64,000 nucleotides of DNA, from assembly GCF_028623165.1 (NCBI RefSeq), contig NZ_CP117768.1, positions 4,278,001-4,342,000 of the forward strand. The letters run 5' to 3'. Shown here in pieces: positions 43,234 to 52,455 of the stretch (its first letter is position 1; the number at the start of each line of letters is the position of its first letter). The notes beneath the pieces were generated by a model. That model ran no database searches and was not told where the DNA came from. It saw nothing but the letters and a program-made list of their open reading frames with translations. Source of the DNA: Nostoc sp. UHCC 0926 (lineage in GTDB: Bacteria > Cyanobacteriota > Cyanobacteriia > Cyanobacteriales > Nostocaceae). Both the position numbers and the translations under genes were made by a program.

Positions 43234-45075
43234 TTAGAAATTCTCGAACTTAGCGATCGCATCCTTCATCTTATCCATCACCTCATCTACAGGGATGACT
43301 CCCAATTCCCCAGAAGCGCGGGTACGGATACTCAAGGTGTTGGTTTCCACTTCCTTCGCTCCTACCACAGCCATTACGGGTATTTTTTCTTTCTCTGCAT
43401 TGCGAATCTGTTTACCCAAGCGATCGCCACTGGTATCAACTTCTGCACGGATGCCCAACGCTCTCATTTTCGTCACCACATCTTTAGCAAAGTCTACCTG
43501 TATATCACCCACTGGCAGTAATCTAGCTTGCACTGGCGCTAACCACAAAGGGAAATCACCCGCATATTCTTCAATTAAGATCCCAATTAGCCGTTCCAGT
43601 GAACCAAAAGGCGCACGGTGAATCATTACTGGGCGTTTGCGAACACCATCTTCAGCAACGTACTCCAAATCAAACCGTTCTGGCAAAATGTAATCTACCT
43701 GTACAGTTCCTAATTGCCACTCCCTATCTAGGGCATCACTAAAGATAAAGTCAAGTTTTGGCCCATAAAAAGCCGCTTCCCCAACTCCCTCAAAGTGTTC
43801 CATCCCCAAGGTTTCAACTGCACGGCGAATTGCACCTTCAGCTTTGTCCCAAACTTCATCGTCACCGATGTACTTATCACTAGCTGGATCGCGGAAACTG
43901 AGTCTAGCTTTAAAGTTCTTCAGTTGCAGACTATTGAACACCGACAAAATCAAATCCACCACACTGAGGAATTCGCTATCTAGCTGTTCTGGGGTAACGA
44001 ACAGGTGAGAATCATCCACAGTAAAACCACGCACCCGCGTTAAACCGCCCAATTCCCCTGATTGTTCGTAGCGGTAAACAGTACCAAATTCTGCAAATCG
44101 CAAAGGTAGTTCCCGATAGGAGCGTAACTCACTCTTATATATTTGGATGTGAAAAGGGCAATTCATCGGCTTCAAGACAAAGCCCTGTTCATTGGCAGCG
44201 GACTCCTGATCATCCGCCATTAAGGGGAACATATCTTCTTTATATTTCTGCCAATGTCCAGAGGTTTTGAATAAATCAACTCTGGCAATGTGAGGCGTTA
44301 CTACAGGTAAATAACCCCGTTTTATCTGTTCCTGCTTGAGGAAGTCTTCTAAAGTACTCCGCAACAAAGTGCCTTTGGGTGTCCACAAAGGTAAACCCGG
44401 CCCCACTTGGTCAGAAAATATAAATAATCCCAGTTCCTTACCCAGCTTCCGGTGATCTCGCCGCAACGCTTCTTCTTTGCGTCGCTTATATTCAGTGAGT
44501 TGTTCTGGACTTTCCCAAGCGGTGGCGTAGATGCGTTGTAGTTGGGCTTTAGTTTCATCCCCACGCCAATAAGCACCAGCAACGCTTTCTAGTTCAACTG
44601 CTTTCGGGTTTAATTCACTAGTATTTTCCAGATGAGGCCCCGCACACAAATCCCACCATTCATTCCCCAGGTGGTAAATCGTGATTGGTTCCTCTTTGAT
44701 ATCTCCCAGGATTTCTAGCTTGTAAGGTTCCTTAATTTCCTGAATCCGGCGTTCGGCTTCTTCGCGGCTGACTTCTTCCCGGCTAACTGGGAGTTTGCGA
44801 TTGATAATTTTCACCATCTCTTTCTTGATGGCTTTGAGATCGTTTTCGCTAAATGGTTCTGGATTGTCGAAGTCATAGTAAAAACCGTTTTCAATCCAAG
44901 GGCCGATTGTAACTTGTGCCTTGGGAAACAGCTTTTGTACTGCCATTGCCATTACATGGGAAGCAGTGTGGCGAATCTTTTTTAAGTTCTCCGATTCGCT
45001 GGTACGCGGTAAATAAATTTTTTCAACTTGTTCTGACTGATTTGATGAATTTGGCGACATTGGCTGCTGAACCAT
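43234..45075 (-). CDS. thrS: Threonyl-tRNA synthetase
   Basis: 613 residues from the ATG complementary to 45073-45075; a further ATG five codons later and an upstream TTG at 45126 are alternatives. There is no TGS domain: after a short Ser/Gln-rich tail the editing domain starts with IRHTASHVMAMAVQKLFP (HxxxH) and CAGPHLENT. The class II core shows motif 2 (RYEQSGELGGLTRVRGFTVDD), the zinc-site CPFHIQ and motif 3 (PVMIHRAPFGSLERLIGIL), then the anticodon-binding domain. Lack of TGS is usual for cyanobacterial ThrRS. Anabaena has two ThrRS genes, one induced without zinc; I cannot tell which this is. Confidence 0.93.
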   Translation of the reverse strand: MVQQPMSPNSSNQSEQVEKIYLPRTSESENLKKIRHTASHVMAMAVQKLFPKAQVTIGPWIENGFYYDFDNPEPFSENDLKAIKKEMVKIINRKLPVSREEVSREEAERRIQEIKEPYKLEILGDIKEEPITIYHLGNEWWDLCAGPHLENTSELNPKAVELESVAGAYWRGDETKAQLQRIYATAWESPEQLTEYKRRKEEALRRDHRKLGKELGLFIFSDQVGPGLPLWTPKGTLLRSTLEDFLKQEQIKRGYLPVVTPHIARVDLFKTSGHWQKYKEDMFPLMADDQESAANEQGFVLKPMNCPFHIQIYKSELRSYRELPLRFAEFGTVYRYEQSGELGGLTRVRGFTVDDSHLFVTPEQLDSEFLSVVDLILSVFNSLQLKNFKARLSFRDPASDKYIGDDEVWDKAEGAIRRAVETLGMEHFEGVGEAAFYGPKLDFIFSDALDREWQLGTVQVDYILPERFDLEYVAEDGVRKRPVMIHRAPFGSLERLIGILIEEYAGDFPLWLAPVQARLLPVGDIQVDFAKDVVTKMRALGIRAEVDTSGDRLGKQIRNAEKEKIPVMAVVGAKEVETNTLSIRTRASGELGVIPVDEVMDKMKDAIAKFENF

Positions 45076-45468
45076 TGGCGAAGTGATTACAAAAGGTGAT
45101 TTATCTGAATCTGTAGGCTTATTCAACTATAACGACTTTGATTTTTGCCAGTTCGGCTTTCTCTTCCAACTACTGAATTAATTTCTCATCGGGGATGAAA
45201 ATAAATTTTTGATCGGTTAGCTGAGTGTCAAACTCAGGATTCCAGGCGATCGCTAAATTATCTGATAAATTGCAACTCGGTGTCAGCTATTCCTATAGAT
45301 GCCTCTCCAAAGGAAGTGTACAAACCCGACATCAAGACTATATAATAAATTATGTGTTCTATGTTACATCTTTTCACATCCTTTGAATTATGAGAGAAAT
45401 CAGAAAAGTGTTAAGAAACATAAAGAACGTTAATATTAGTAAGCAAGTTGGAAATATAGTTCTCATTT
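45076..45468. other. Intergenic region upstream of thrS with a gene remnant
   Basis: On the minus strand about 45119-45262 reads LAIAWNPEFDTQLTDQKFIF, continues IPDEKLIQ, hits a stop, then LEEKAELAKIKVVIVE and a stop next to thrS. It looks like a decayed end of a small gene, not identified. Confidence 0.3.
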
Positions 45469-45786
45469 ATGTCAAACTCAAATGTACCAGGGCCTGAGTT
45501 GCTGAAAACGGTTTTAGAACCTCTGCTAGAAGATTTTCAGCATTGGTTTACGCGATCGCGCCATTTACTCGAAACTGAGCAACTATCATTTATGAGTGAC
45601 CAAGAGCAATCTGACTTGCTCTTGCGGGTTAAGCAAGCGCAAGATGAACTAAATACAGCAAAGATGCTATTTACTGCAACTGATAAACAAGTCGGGATTG
45701 ATATGGCAACGATAATGCCTTGGCATCAACTAGTAACAGAATGCTGGAATGTGGCAATGCGCTTCCGTCAAGGGCGTGAAGTCTAA
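45469..45786 (+). CDS. DUF2605 family protein
   Basis: 105 residues, all-helical and charged: PELLKTVLEPLLEDFQHWFT, FMSDQEQSDLLLRVKQAQDE and PWHQLVTECWNVAMRFRQGR. This is a cyanobacteria-specific family of unknown function that regularly sits next to a DUF2973 gene, as here (45.5 and 46.1 kb). No signal peptide or membrane span. The stable pairing suggests a shared role, perhaps at a membrane via its partner. A 300-base gap separates the pair here. Confidence 0.8.
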   Translation: MSNSNVPGPELLKTVLEPLLEDFQHWFTRSRHLLETEQLSFMSDQEQSDLLLRVKQAQDELNTAKMLFTATDKQVGIDMATIMPWHQLVTECWNVAMRFRQGREV

Positions 45787-46095
45787 GCAGTAGATAGGAG
45801 CATTTGCTAAATTTTCGCAGACTACTTAGCGATGTCTAACGACAAGATGCTAGATCAGTCGTTAAACAGATAGTACAAAAATCTTAATAATTTCTTAACA
45901 TTATTTGGATTAACAAAATAATGTATCCTATGTTACCGTAAGTTGGATAACGGTTGACAAATAGCTCCATATAAATGTAAGCGCCCAAAGAGCGCGTTAA
46001 ATACTCGTCCTAACTGTGAGTCACAGTATCGGCGAAGCAAAGCGTTACAAAATCAAAATAAAGTTTTAAAAATTCCTGTTTTGGAGGAAAATCTA

Positions 46096-46425
46096 ATGTT
46101 ACACCTGCTTTACATTCTTGCTTTTACAATCCTTGCATTTATAGCTGTTGGCAACTTAATTCGTAACCTGATCATGTTCAGTTTCGATCGGGAAAGAACT
46201 TACCCGACGAATTCCTCGCCAATGAATAATCAAGGCAACTATGGTTATTATTCATCAAAAAAACAGTTTGTACCCCATCCAGAGTTATTAGATAGCGCGG
46301 GCAACTTAATTAAAGAGCCACTTTTGGTAATGCGTTCGATTAACGTTGAAGATGCGCGTCAACATCTCGATGCACTTTACGAAGCATCTCCAGGACATAA
46401 GAGAGAAAATTCAGAGGAAGCGTAA
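46096..46425 (+). CDS. DUF2973 family membrane protein
   Basis: 109 residues from the ATG at 46096, which has GGAGG eight bases upstream; the in-frame TTG at 46081 contains that site and is rejected. One N-terminal membrane span (LLYILAFTILAFIAVGNLIR), then a soluble tail with the conserved FVPHPELLDSAGNLIKEPLL and NVEDARQHLDALYEASPG. Cyanobacteria-specific, partner of DUF2605, function unknown. A family A mobile element begins at the last base of the stop codon, so its insertion may have happened right at the gene end. Confidence 0.8.
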   Translation: MLHLLYILAFTILAFIAVGNLIRNLIMFSFDRERTYPTNSSPMNNQGNYGYYSSKKQFVPHPELLDSAGNLIKEPLLVMRSINVEDARQHLDALYEASPGHKRENSEEA

Positions 46426-46591
46426 GAGGTTGTTTGAAAAGTCATAAAGTATACTTAAAACCCCGCTTCCATTCCTCTCCTCCATAGGGAGAAAGGCTTT
46501 GAAACCCCCATTCCCTTGTAGAGAAGGCTTGATTGGGGGGTTAGGTTTCTGAGGTTTTGATGTTAATAACAATACTTTTCAAACATCCTCT
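46425..46591. repeat. MITE-like element, family A, copy 2
   Basis: 167-bp copy of the element at 1907-2072 with 18-bp ends AGAGGTTGTTTGAAAAGT and its near complement. TAAGAG occurs on both sides (46423-46428 and 46591-46596), including the stop codon of the DUF2973 gene; this could be a target-site duplication. Confidence 0.75.
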
Positions 46592-46753
46592 AAGAGTTAG
46601 GAATTAGCAGTTTGGGTGCAAATAATTGTTGTTTTTACATCCTTAACCCTTCTTTTAGCAGAAATTTATAACCATCTTTGAATTTGAGGCGATCGTGTCG
46701 GTAAGCTGGTAAGTTAACATTGTGTTGTTCACTTGACACAGGTTTAAGTTGCT

Positions 46754-46920
46754 ATGAGTGACAAAGAAGCCGTTATTGAGTTGGTGAAACATTTACCCCA
46801 CAATGTAACCCGACGATAAATTATTCATAAAATTGAGTTTATTGCAGCTATACGCAAGGGTTTGACCAAATTGACCAAGGGCAAGGCATTCCAATTGAGC
46901 AAGTTGTAGCAGATAATCGA
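46754..46920 (+). pseudogene. Dead antitoxin gene of a RelB/ParD-like module
   Basis: MSDKEAVIELVKHLPHNVTR then TAA at codon 22, continuing IIHKIEFIAAIRKGFDQIDQ and GQGIPIEQVVADNR. The pattern (acidic helix, then GFDQIDQGQGIPIEQV) is a common cyanobacterial antitoxin. The internal stop kills it. Continues without a break into the toxin remnant. Confidence 0.7.
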
Positions 46921-46923
46921 TGT

Positions 46924-47220
46924 ATAGACTACCAAGTAATTCTCTCGCCAAAAGCACTTGGAGATTTAGAAACTATCATCCATTATATCGCTTAGGACAA
47001 TCCTGAAGCAGCCAGGAAAATTAGTCAGCGGTTATTAGAGAAAACGAAATAATTAAGCCAATTTCCATTTCAGGGGCAAAAGGTTTCAGAATTTGATGAA
47101 CCTAACATTTGCCAGTTAATCCTAAAGCCGTATTGGATTATTTATCGGATTGAGGAAGACAAGAAACAGGTAAGTATTGTAAGGTTCTAGCACGCACCAA
47201 GATTCAGCCCTAAATTGTAA
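46924..47220 (+). pseudogene. Dead ParE/RelE-type toxin gene
   Basis: Same reading frame as the antitoxin remnant. It reads IDYQVILSPKALGDLETIIH then YIA, TAG, DNPEAARKISQRLLEKTK, TAA, LSQFPFQGQKVSEFDEPNIC, continues to QVSIVRF, TAG and ends RFSPKL. That is a complete 98-codon ParE-type toxin with three internal stops; the start codon has become ATA. Dead, but otherwise uninterrupted, so loss is recent. Confidence 0.75.
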
Positions 47221-47282
47221 TTGTAAGCTTTTACAACAAATTGTATTGACAACGTAAATACATCTTGCCTAGACTATGGGGT

Positions 47283-47579
47283 ATGGATGTGTTTTTCGTG
47301 CTTAATGGTGTCACCTTCGTTTGGAATGAGGAGAAGGCTCGGATTAATCCCAGCAATCATGACGGCATAACATTTCAGCAAGCCGTAGAAGCTTTCTTCG
47401 ATCCATTTCTAATGGTGGTTGATGCCAGCCGCAATGATGAGGAGCGAGATGCTGTGATTGGCTTGGATAGACGATGGAATCTCCTGTACGTCGTCTACAT
47501 TGAGCGTGAAAACGACATGATTAGGCTCATCTCGGCTCGGAAAGCAACGCGTAAGGAACGTGAATACTATGAAAGCTGA
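47283..47579 (+). CDS. brnT: BrnT-family ribonuclease toxin
   Basis: 98 residues from the ATG at 47283. BrnT pattern: FVWNEEKARINPSNHDGITF with Lys, Asn and His of the active region, then QQAVEAFFDP, and a C-terminal RLISARKATRKEREYYES. BrnT is a RelE-fold RNase neutralised by BrnA; expression is often stress-induced. The downstream antitoxin gene starts inside the last codons (11-base overlap). It lies about 60 bases after the dead ParE-type module, so old and new addiction modules sit side by side. Confidence 0.82.
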   Translation: MDVFFVLNGVTFVWNEEKARINPSNHDGITFQQAVEAFFDPFLMVVDASRNDEERDAVIGLDRRWNLLYVVYIERENDMIRLISARKATRKEREYYES

Positions 47580-47865
47580 ATTCTTAAAAAAGCGACTCGA
47601 TAAAAGTCGTCCAATGACGACAATCACAATTCGCATTCCCGAAGATGTGATTGAGGATTTGAAGCGAGTAGCACCATTGTTAGGGTTTTCTGGTTACCAG
47701 CCATTAGTTCGTGCTTACATCGGACAAGGACTCCGAGCGGATCTTGAGCGACTTGAGGGTGATACTGTTTCAACATTGATTGCGAGCTTGAAACGGCATG
47801 GTGTGAGTGATGAGATAATTCGTGAAGCACTCAGCGAAGCTACTGGGCGAGACAGCAACAGTTAG
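47569..47865 (+). CDS. brnA: BrnA-like ribbon-helix-helix antitoxin
   Basis: 98 residues from the ATG at 47569 (MKAEFLKKRLDKSRPMTTIT). The core ITIRIPEDVIEDLKRVAPLL then GFSGYQPLVRAYIGQGLRAD is a CopG/MetJ-like ribbon-helix-helix that binds DNA as a dimer and represses its own operon. The C-terminal helix (LIASLKRHGVSDEIIREALS) could cover the toxin. Start overlaps brnT by 11 bases, which fixes the gene order toxin-antitoxin typical of brnTA. Confidence 0.75.
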   Translation: MKAEFLKKRLDKSRPMTTITIRIPEDVIEDLKRVAPLLGFSGYQPLVRAYIGQGLRADLERLEGDTVSTLIASLKRHGVSDEIIREALSEATGRDSNS

Positions 47866-47972
47866 TAACGGCAGTAAGAGAAAAGCTAAATCCAGCTGAG
47901 TAGCCGGAATTATCTGGTTGTGTTCGAGATTACTAGCATAGAATAACCTGTGATCTATTATTTAGAAGTGCA

Positions 47973-48386
47973 TTGACCAGATTTGAGTTCATAGTAGATG
48001 GACCACCAGTATCACAACAAGCTCGTAAACGCGGTAAGGGCAATCGCCTTGAAGATTGGAAAAAAACAGTGCGACAAGAGGCTGAAAAATATTGGTCTTC
48101 GGAACAAAAAACAGCTACTGGGTTGGTTATGCTCCAGATAACCTATTTCTATGATTCTGTTCAAATAGATATAGACAATATAGTGAAGCCTATTCAAGAT
48201 GCAATTATTGGATTAGCCTACGTTGATGATGAGCAAGTAAGCGACCTGCTAGTTAGAAAGAGGAATTTGTCAGGTAACTTTAGAATAGAAGACATGACCT
48301 CGACATTGGCGGAAGGCTTTGCTCGTGGCAATGAGTTCTTACATATTGTCGTAATTGATGCTCCTAACCAGGAGGTAGGTACTTGA
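47973..48386 (+). CDS. RusA-like Holliday-junction resolvase
   Basis: 137 residues from a TTG at 47973 (MTRFEFIVDGPPVSQQARKR). RusA motifs: GPPVSQQARKRGKG near the N-terminus, IDIDNIVKPIQDAIIGLAYV with the active-site aspartates, and VDDEQVSDLLVRK. RusA is usually carried by prophages, but no phage gene is nearby. The stop overlaps the next gene by 4 bases, so the two are translationally coupled; this pairing is the interesting feature. Confidence 0.8.
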   Translation: MTRFEFIVDGPPVSQQARKRGKGNRLEDWKKTVRQEAEKYWSSEQKTATGLVMLQITYFYDSVQIDIDNIVKPIQDAIIGLAYVDDEQVSDLLVRKRNLSGNFRIEDMTSTLAEGFARGNEFLHIVVIDAPNQEVGT

Positions 48387-49066
48387 TGGCAACTTCAACC
48401 GCAAACTTAGAAAGAGAGCGATTACTGAAACTAGCAGAGGAGTATCGTGAAAAGGGTTACGAAGTTTTTTTTCATCCAAATATAGAAGACTTGCCTGAAT
48501 TTCTTAATAACTATCGCCCCGACATGATAGTACGTAAAGGAGAAGAAAATGTAGTTATTGAAGTCAAGTCACGCTCCTCACTTAACTCTTCTTCTAATCA
48601 ATACTTAGGTAATTTAGCTCAAGCGGTAGAAAGACATCCTGGTTGGAGATTTGAATTAGTAATGACCAATCCAGAGGATACAACGTATTCTCCCAAAGCA
48701 GAGGGTTCTCTTCAAGAACATGAAATAGAATCAGATTTGCAAGTAGCAAGGCAACTTATAACACAACATCCAGAATTAGCTCTTCTATATTCCTGGTCTT
48801 TGGTAGAAGCAACTTTGAGACTTATTGCCCAAAAGGAAGAGCTAAGTTTAGAAAGATTTGATCCACGCTACTTAATAAACCAATTAGCAACTGAAGGTGT
48901 AATTTCAAAATCTGAGTATCAGTTACTAATGAATGTACTCCCATTACGTAATTCTATTGCTCATGGCTTCAAAACTACACAAATTACGCAAAATTCTGTA
49001 TATGAATTGATCGAGCTTACAGAGCAGCTTTTGAGAACTCTACATACTAGTGATGAAGCAGATTAA
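48383..49066 (+). CDS. PD-(D/E)XK nuclease-like + HEPN-like two-domain protein
   Basis: 227 residues. The N-terminal half has RPDMIVRKGEENVVIEVKSR: D at about 50 and E-V-K at about 62-64 form a PD-(D/E)XK (AHJR-like REase) active site. The C-terminal half (about 115-220) is helical and contains PLRNSIAHGF, an R-N-x3-H signature of HEPN ribonuclease domains. Fused nuclease/HEPN arrangements occur in defence and abortive-infection proteins. It starts inside the RusA stop codon. The REase assignment is firmer than the HEPN one; function is inference. Confidence 0.72.
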   Translation: MMATSTANLERERLLKLAEEYREKGYEVFFHPNIEDLPEFLNNYRPDMIVRKGEENVVIEVKSRSSLNSSSNQYLGNLAQAVERHPGWRFELVMTNPEDTTYSPKAEGSLQEHEIESDLQVARQLITQHPELALLYSWSLVEATLRLIAQKEELSLERFDPRYLINQLATEGVISKSEYQLLMNVLPLRNSIAHGFKTTQITQNSVYELIELTEQLLRTLHTSDEAD

Positions 49067-49185
49067 CACTGCGTTGGTTGGAGTAGATGGTAGGACAGCC
49101 CTGGTGCTGAATTTCAGGTCATGCTTAGTGCAATCGCCCAGCAGAATAAAATAGGGAGTGGTGAATTACCCACTCCCTACTTTCT

Positions 49186-51477
49186 CTATGCTTCAATAAC
49201 TACCCGAAGATTGCCCCGTTTTCTGGCAACGCGACAAGCAGTCGTAGTCCCAGAACGCTCGAATTCTAAATCGAGGATAGTGGGGCCGACTCGCAAATTA
49301 TGAAAGGACAGGCGATTAATCGATTCTGGTAAAGCGGGGTCGATTATTCGCAAGCAGTTATTTTGAGCGTCAGGCACCAAGTTAACCATCATTTGCAGCA
49401 GTTGGAAGATACTACCAGTAGCCCAAGCTTGGGGAGTACAGGCAACTGGATACTGCACAGGGGCATTATCACCGTTCCGTTCGTAGCCGCAGAAAAGTTC
49501 TGGAGGACGTTGGTAAGGCTGCCGACTAGTCATGTCGAATAAACCTTGGAAAAGTTCTAGGGCTTGATCGATAAGACCCAGCGATCGCAATCCCATTGCA
49601 ATCAGAGCGTTGTCATGGGGCCAAACCGAACCAATGTGATAGCCCATTGGATTGTAGGCAGGTGACAAACTACTCAGGGTGCGAATGCCCCAACCATTAA
49701 ACATATCTGGTGCCCGCAAGCGTTCTGCTACACTATAGGCTTTTTCGGGTGTGAAGAGGCCCAAATGTAGACAATGACCAGGATTTGAGGTAATACTGTC
49801 TACTGGCTTGCCATCTCCATCCAAAGCTAAAGCGCAGAAATCTTGGTCTTCTACCCAAAAATCTCGATTAAAACGAACCTTAAGACTTCTAGCTTCTTCT
49901 AGCCAACGATCTGCCAAATCAAGCCGCTTCTTCATCTTAGCTATTTCCGCTAGGCGCATTTTTGCAGCATAGACATAAGCTTGCACCTCACAAAGGGCAA
50001 TTGGACCGTTAGCTAATTCTCCCTTGTGGTCTACAATACAGTCACCAGAATCTTTCCAACCTTGGTTAACAAGACCGCGTTTGGATTTACGGAAGTAACT
50101 GAGGTAGCTAGTTTGTTTGGTATTGCGATCGATCCACTCCATTGCTGCTAGAGCATTTGGCCAAAGTTGCTCTAAGAGTTCTTGATCGTGAGTCCAAGCA
50201 TAATGTTCGGCATACAGCATCAGCCACAGCGGAGTGGCATCAACTGTACCGTAGTAAGGTGTATGGGGAATTTCTTGACAACGAGCCATTTCTCCCAAAC
50301 GTAACTCGTGCAAAATCTTACCCGGTTCTTCTTCGCGCCATTCGTCGTCGATTTGACCTTGATATGTCGCCAGTAGTATCAGGGTTTCCTTGGCGATTTG
50401 CGAGTTTAACATCAGGGTTTGGGAAGCTGTAATCAGCGAATCCCGCCCAAATAGTGTAGAAAACCACGGCACTCCAGCAGAAACAGTCTTATGCTTACCA
50501 AAAGACTGGCGCAACAAATACATATCTTGTTCAGCCCGTTCAATCACTCGATTGAAGGTATTTTTATCTGAGCTAATGCGTGTAATTTGCTGTACCCAGT
50601 TTTGCTTCTCCATAAACTCAGCAGCTTTCGCCTGTCCTAAGGTAATGGCTGCGCTCACAGTTGAACTGGACTGGTTGTTTTTCAACATATTCACTCGGTA
50701 GCCCAGCTTTTGAGTTTCGTGAGAAGCCAACTCTAGCTGCCAAACCGCAGTGTAACCCTTGAAATAGTTTGGTTGCCGCTGCTGAAATAGAATACGGGAT
50801 TCCATCACCGAGTCATCCAGACCTTGATAGGCGAGTGTTAAAGATTCTTCCCTAAAAGTTGGTGGCTCTTTGTGTATAGGCAAAACGCCATCGACAAGAG
50901 AAAATGTTCCTTCTTCAGCCGTCGGTTCTGCTAGACGTAAAAGCCTACCTCGTTTTTCTCTGTCATAGCCCCGGACTTCAAATAAATCAAGAAAATCTGC
51001 ATCAAAGCTGATGCTTAGTTCAAAACTGACGGTAGTTGTGCTGTAGTTAGATATCTCTATTTCTTCAAATAGTGCCCCATTCAGCACGATTTCCCGGCGA
51101 ATTCCTACAGTGTCGGCTTTCAGGCGTTCGTCGATTCTGGGGTTGGTACACAAAACTGAGAGTGAAAACCCTTTTTCAGCAGTGCTACTGAGGAGTACAG
51201 GCGATCGCCCTTCAATTTGCAACTCCAAGCGATTCAGAAATCTTGTATCACAACAAAACAGTCCCATGCTGGGATTGCCATCGTTGAGGGAACAGCCAGA
51301 AATGTTCCCGATAGTATCTGTTACAAAAAATAAATCATCATCTTTTACCGTCAGTGTCGGTTGTGGCCTTTGACTCACAACACAAGGCCACTCCGGGATT
51401 GGTAATTGTTCGGCAGGAATAAAAGTTTTTCCATCCAGGAAAATTTTTTCCGGGGTCATTAGCGTATCCGGTGTCAT
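49186..51477 (-). CDS. Amylo-alpha-1,6-glucosidase / glycogen-debranching family protein
   Basis: 763 residues. N-terminal GDE-type beta-sandwich (about 20-270, PSMGLFCCDTRFLNRLELQI) and a C-terminal (alpha/alpha)6 barrel (about 300-730) with GVPWFSTLFGRDSLITASQT, GYHIGSVWPHDNALIAMGLR and QAWATGSIFQLLQMM. Family members hydrolyse branches of glycogen or act on oligosaccharides. Typical for cyanobacteria and plants-like GDE-type proteins; exact substrate unproven. ATG codons at 51477 and 51459 are both possible starts. Standing alone, with a long empty upstream region. Confidence 0.85.
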   Translation of the reverse strand: MTPDTLMTPEKIFLDGKTFIPAEQLPIPEWPCVVSQRPQPTLTVKDDDLFFVTDTIGNISGCSLNDGNPSMGLFCCDTRFLNRLELQIEGRSPVLLSSTAEKGFSLSVLCTNPRIDERLKADTVGIRREIVLNGALFEEIEISNYSTTTVSFELSISFDADFLDLFEVRGYDREKRGRLLRLAEPTAEEGTFSLVDGVLPIHKEPPTFREESLTLAYQGLDDSVMESRILFQQRQPNYFKGYTAVWQLELASHETQKLGYRVNMLKNNQSSSTVSAAITLGQAKAAEFMEKQNWVQQITRISSDKNTFNRVIERAEQDMYLLRQSFGKHKTVSAGVPWFSTLFGRDSLITASQTLMLNSQIAKETLILLATYQGQIDDEWREEEPGKILHELRLGEMARCQEIPHTPYYGTVDATPLWLMLYAEHYAWTHDQELLEQLWPNALAAMEWIDRNTKQTSYLSYFRKSKRGLVNQGWKDSGDCIVDHKGELANGPIALCEVQAYVYAAKMRLAEIAKMKKRLDLADRWLEEARSLKVRFNRDFWVEDQDFCALALDGDGKPVDSITSNPGHCLHLGLFTPEKAYSVAERLRAPDMFNGWGIRTLSSLSPAYNPMGYHIGSVWPHDNALIAMGLRSLGLIDQALELFQGLFDMTSRQPYQRPPELFCGYERNGDNAPVQYPVACTPQAWATGSIFQLLQMMVNLVPDAQNNCLRIIDPALPESINRLSFHNLRVGPTILDLEFERSGTTTACRVARKRGNLRVVIEA

Positions 51478-52455
51478 TAGTCAAAGTTCCGTGTACAGGT
51501 CTAGATTTTTGTGGTCTTCCGAGTAGAGGTCGCTGACACTCACAACTTCCGAAAAAATCCGCTCTCTAAAACTCGTTTGAGCTATTCTAGCCAAAGTAAT
51601 CCTTACATACTGTTGACAAAATAGCAGCGCTCAAATCCATATAAGTAAATCTTGAGAAATTTATATTTTATAAGTCTAAAGTCAAGACTGAAAACTGAGG
51701 ATTTTGAGATAATTCATTAGTCATTCAACTTTCCAAGACACAAGACATATAGTATACTCAGCAAAATGCGAAATTTACAGTTTCTGTTGGGTATAGAGAA
51801 CATTTGTACCCTACTATTATACGATTTCGTCTTAAATATTTTTGGTATTTGATTAGACAAGTTTATGATAAATAATTAATTGATTAAATTTAATCATTAA
51901 TTATGGATTAAATTATGTGAATGTAACAGTAATGATTTTTGGGTAAGAAAATTTCTTTAGTAAGCATAAATACAATGTAGGTAAAGTCGCATGGACTATC
52001 AATCAATGATCAGTGGTTAGTAGTAATTAATTATTTGGTACTTAATGCTGAAAGATTTTACCTGTACAAACAGATGGCAAAGCTAGTTGAGAATGTATAT
52101 TGGGCGTAGTAGCCGATGATTTGAAACATCTTTATTAACCTGATCCTACTGCCTGAAGGCGTGGAATTTCAGGGTTATTGGATGATTGGGCATTGGAAAA
52201 AAACCATGCCCATGCCCCAAGTCGAGCGGTTGATTCCACCCCTTGAAGAGATGGACTACAAGCCAACTTTCTGTAAATGAAGCTGTACACGCTCCTGCTA
52301 GTTAGTAACAAAGTGTTGCGTTTACGTTGCTGAAAAGTGCTTTTTAGCGTTCTTTACATATTGCAACTAGTCTATTTAACTTGAAAGTCCCTTGTAATTT
52401 GTACAATGCAGCTGTGACGTGGATCTTGTTGAGATTGGGCGTTAAACGATAATTC
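51478..52455. other. Long intergenic region without a recognised gene
   Basis: About 980 bp between two divergent genes, strongly AT-rich with many short stops (for example 51830-51920). I find no tRNA-like fold, coding frame or known RNA. It holds the promoters of both flanking genes. Confidence 0.5.

Noticed and set aside
47973-49066. RusA gene as evidence of a prophage
   Set aside because: No integrase, capsid, terminase or tail gene anywhere nearby; the only coupled gene is the nuclease/HEPN protein.
51478-52455. Possible tRNA or structured RNA in the long empty region
   Set aside because: No cloverleaf, no GGTTCGAATCC-like T-arm, and no known small RNA motif was found by eye.
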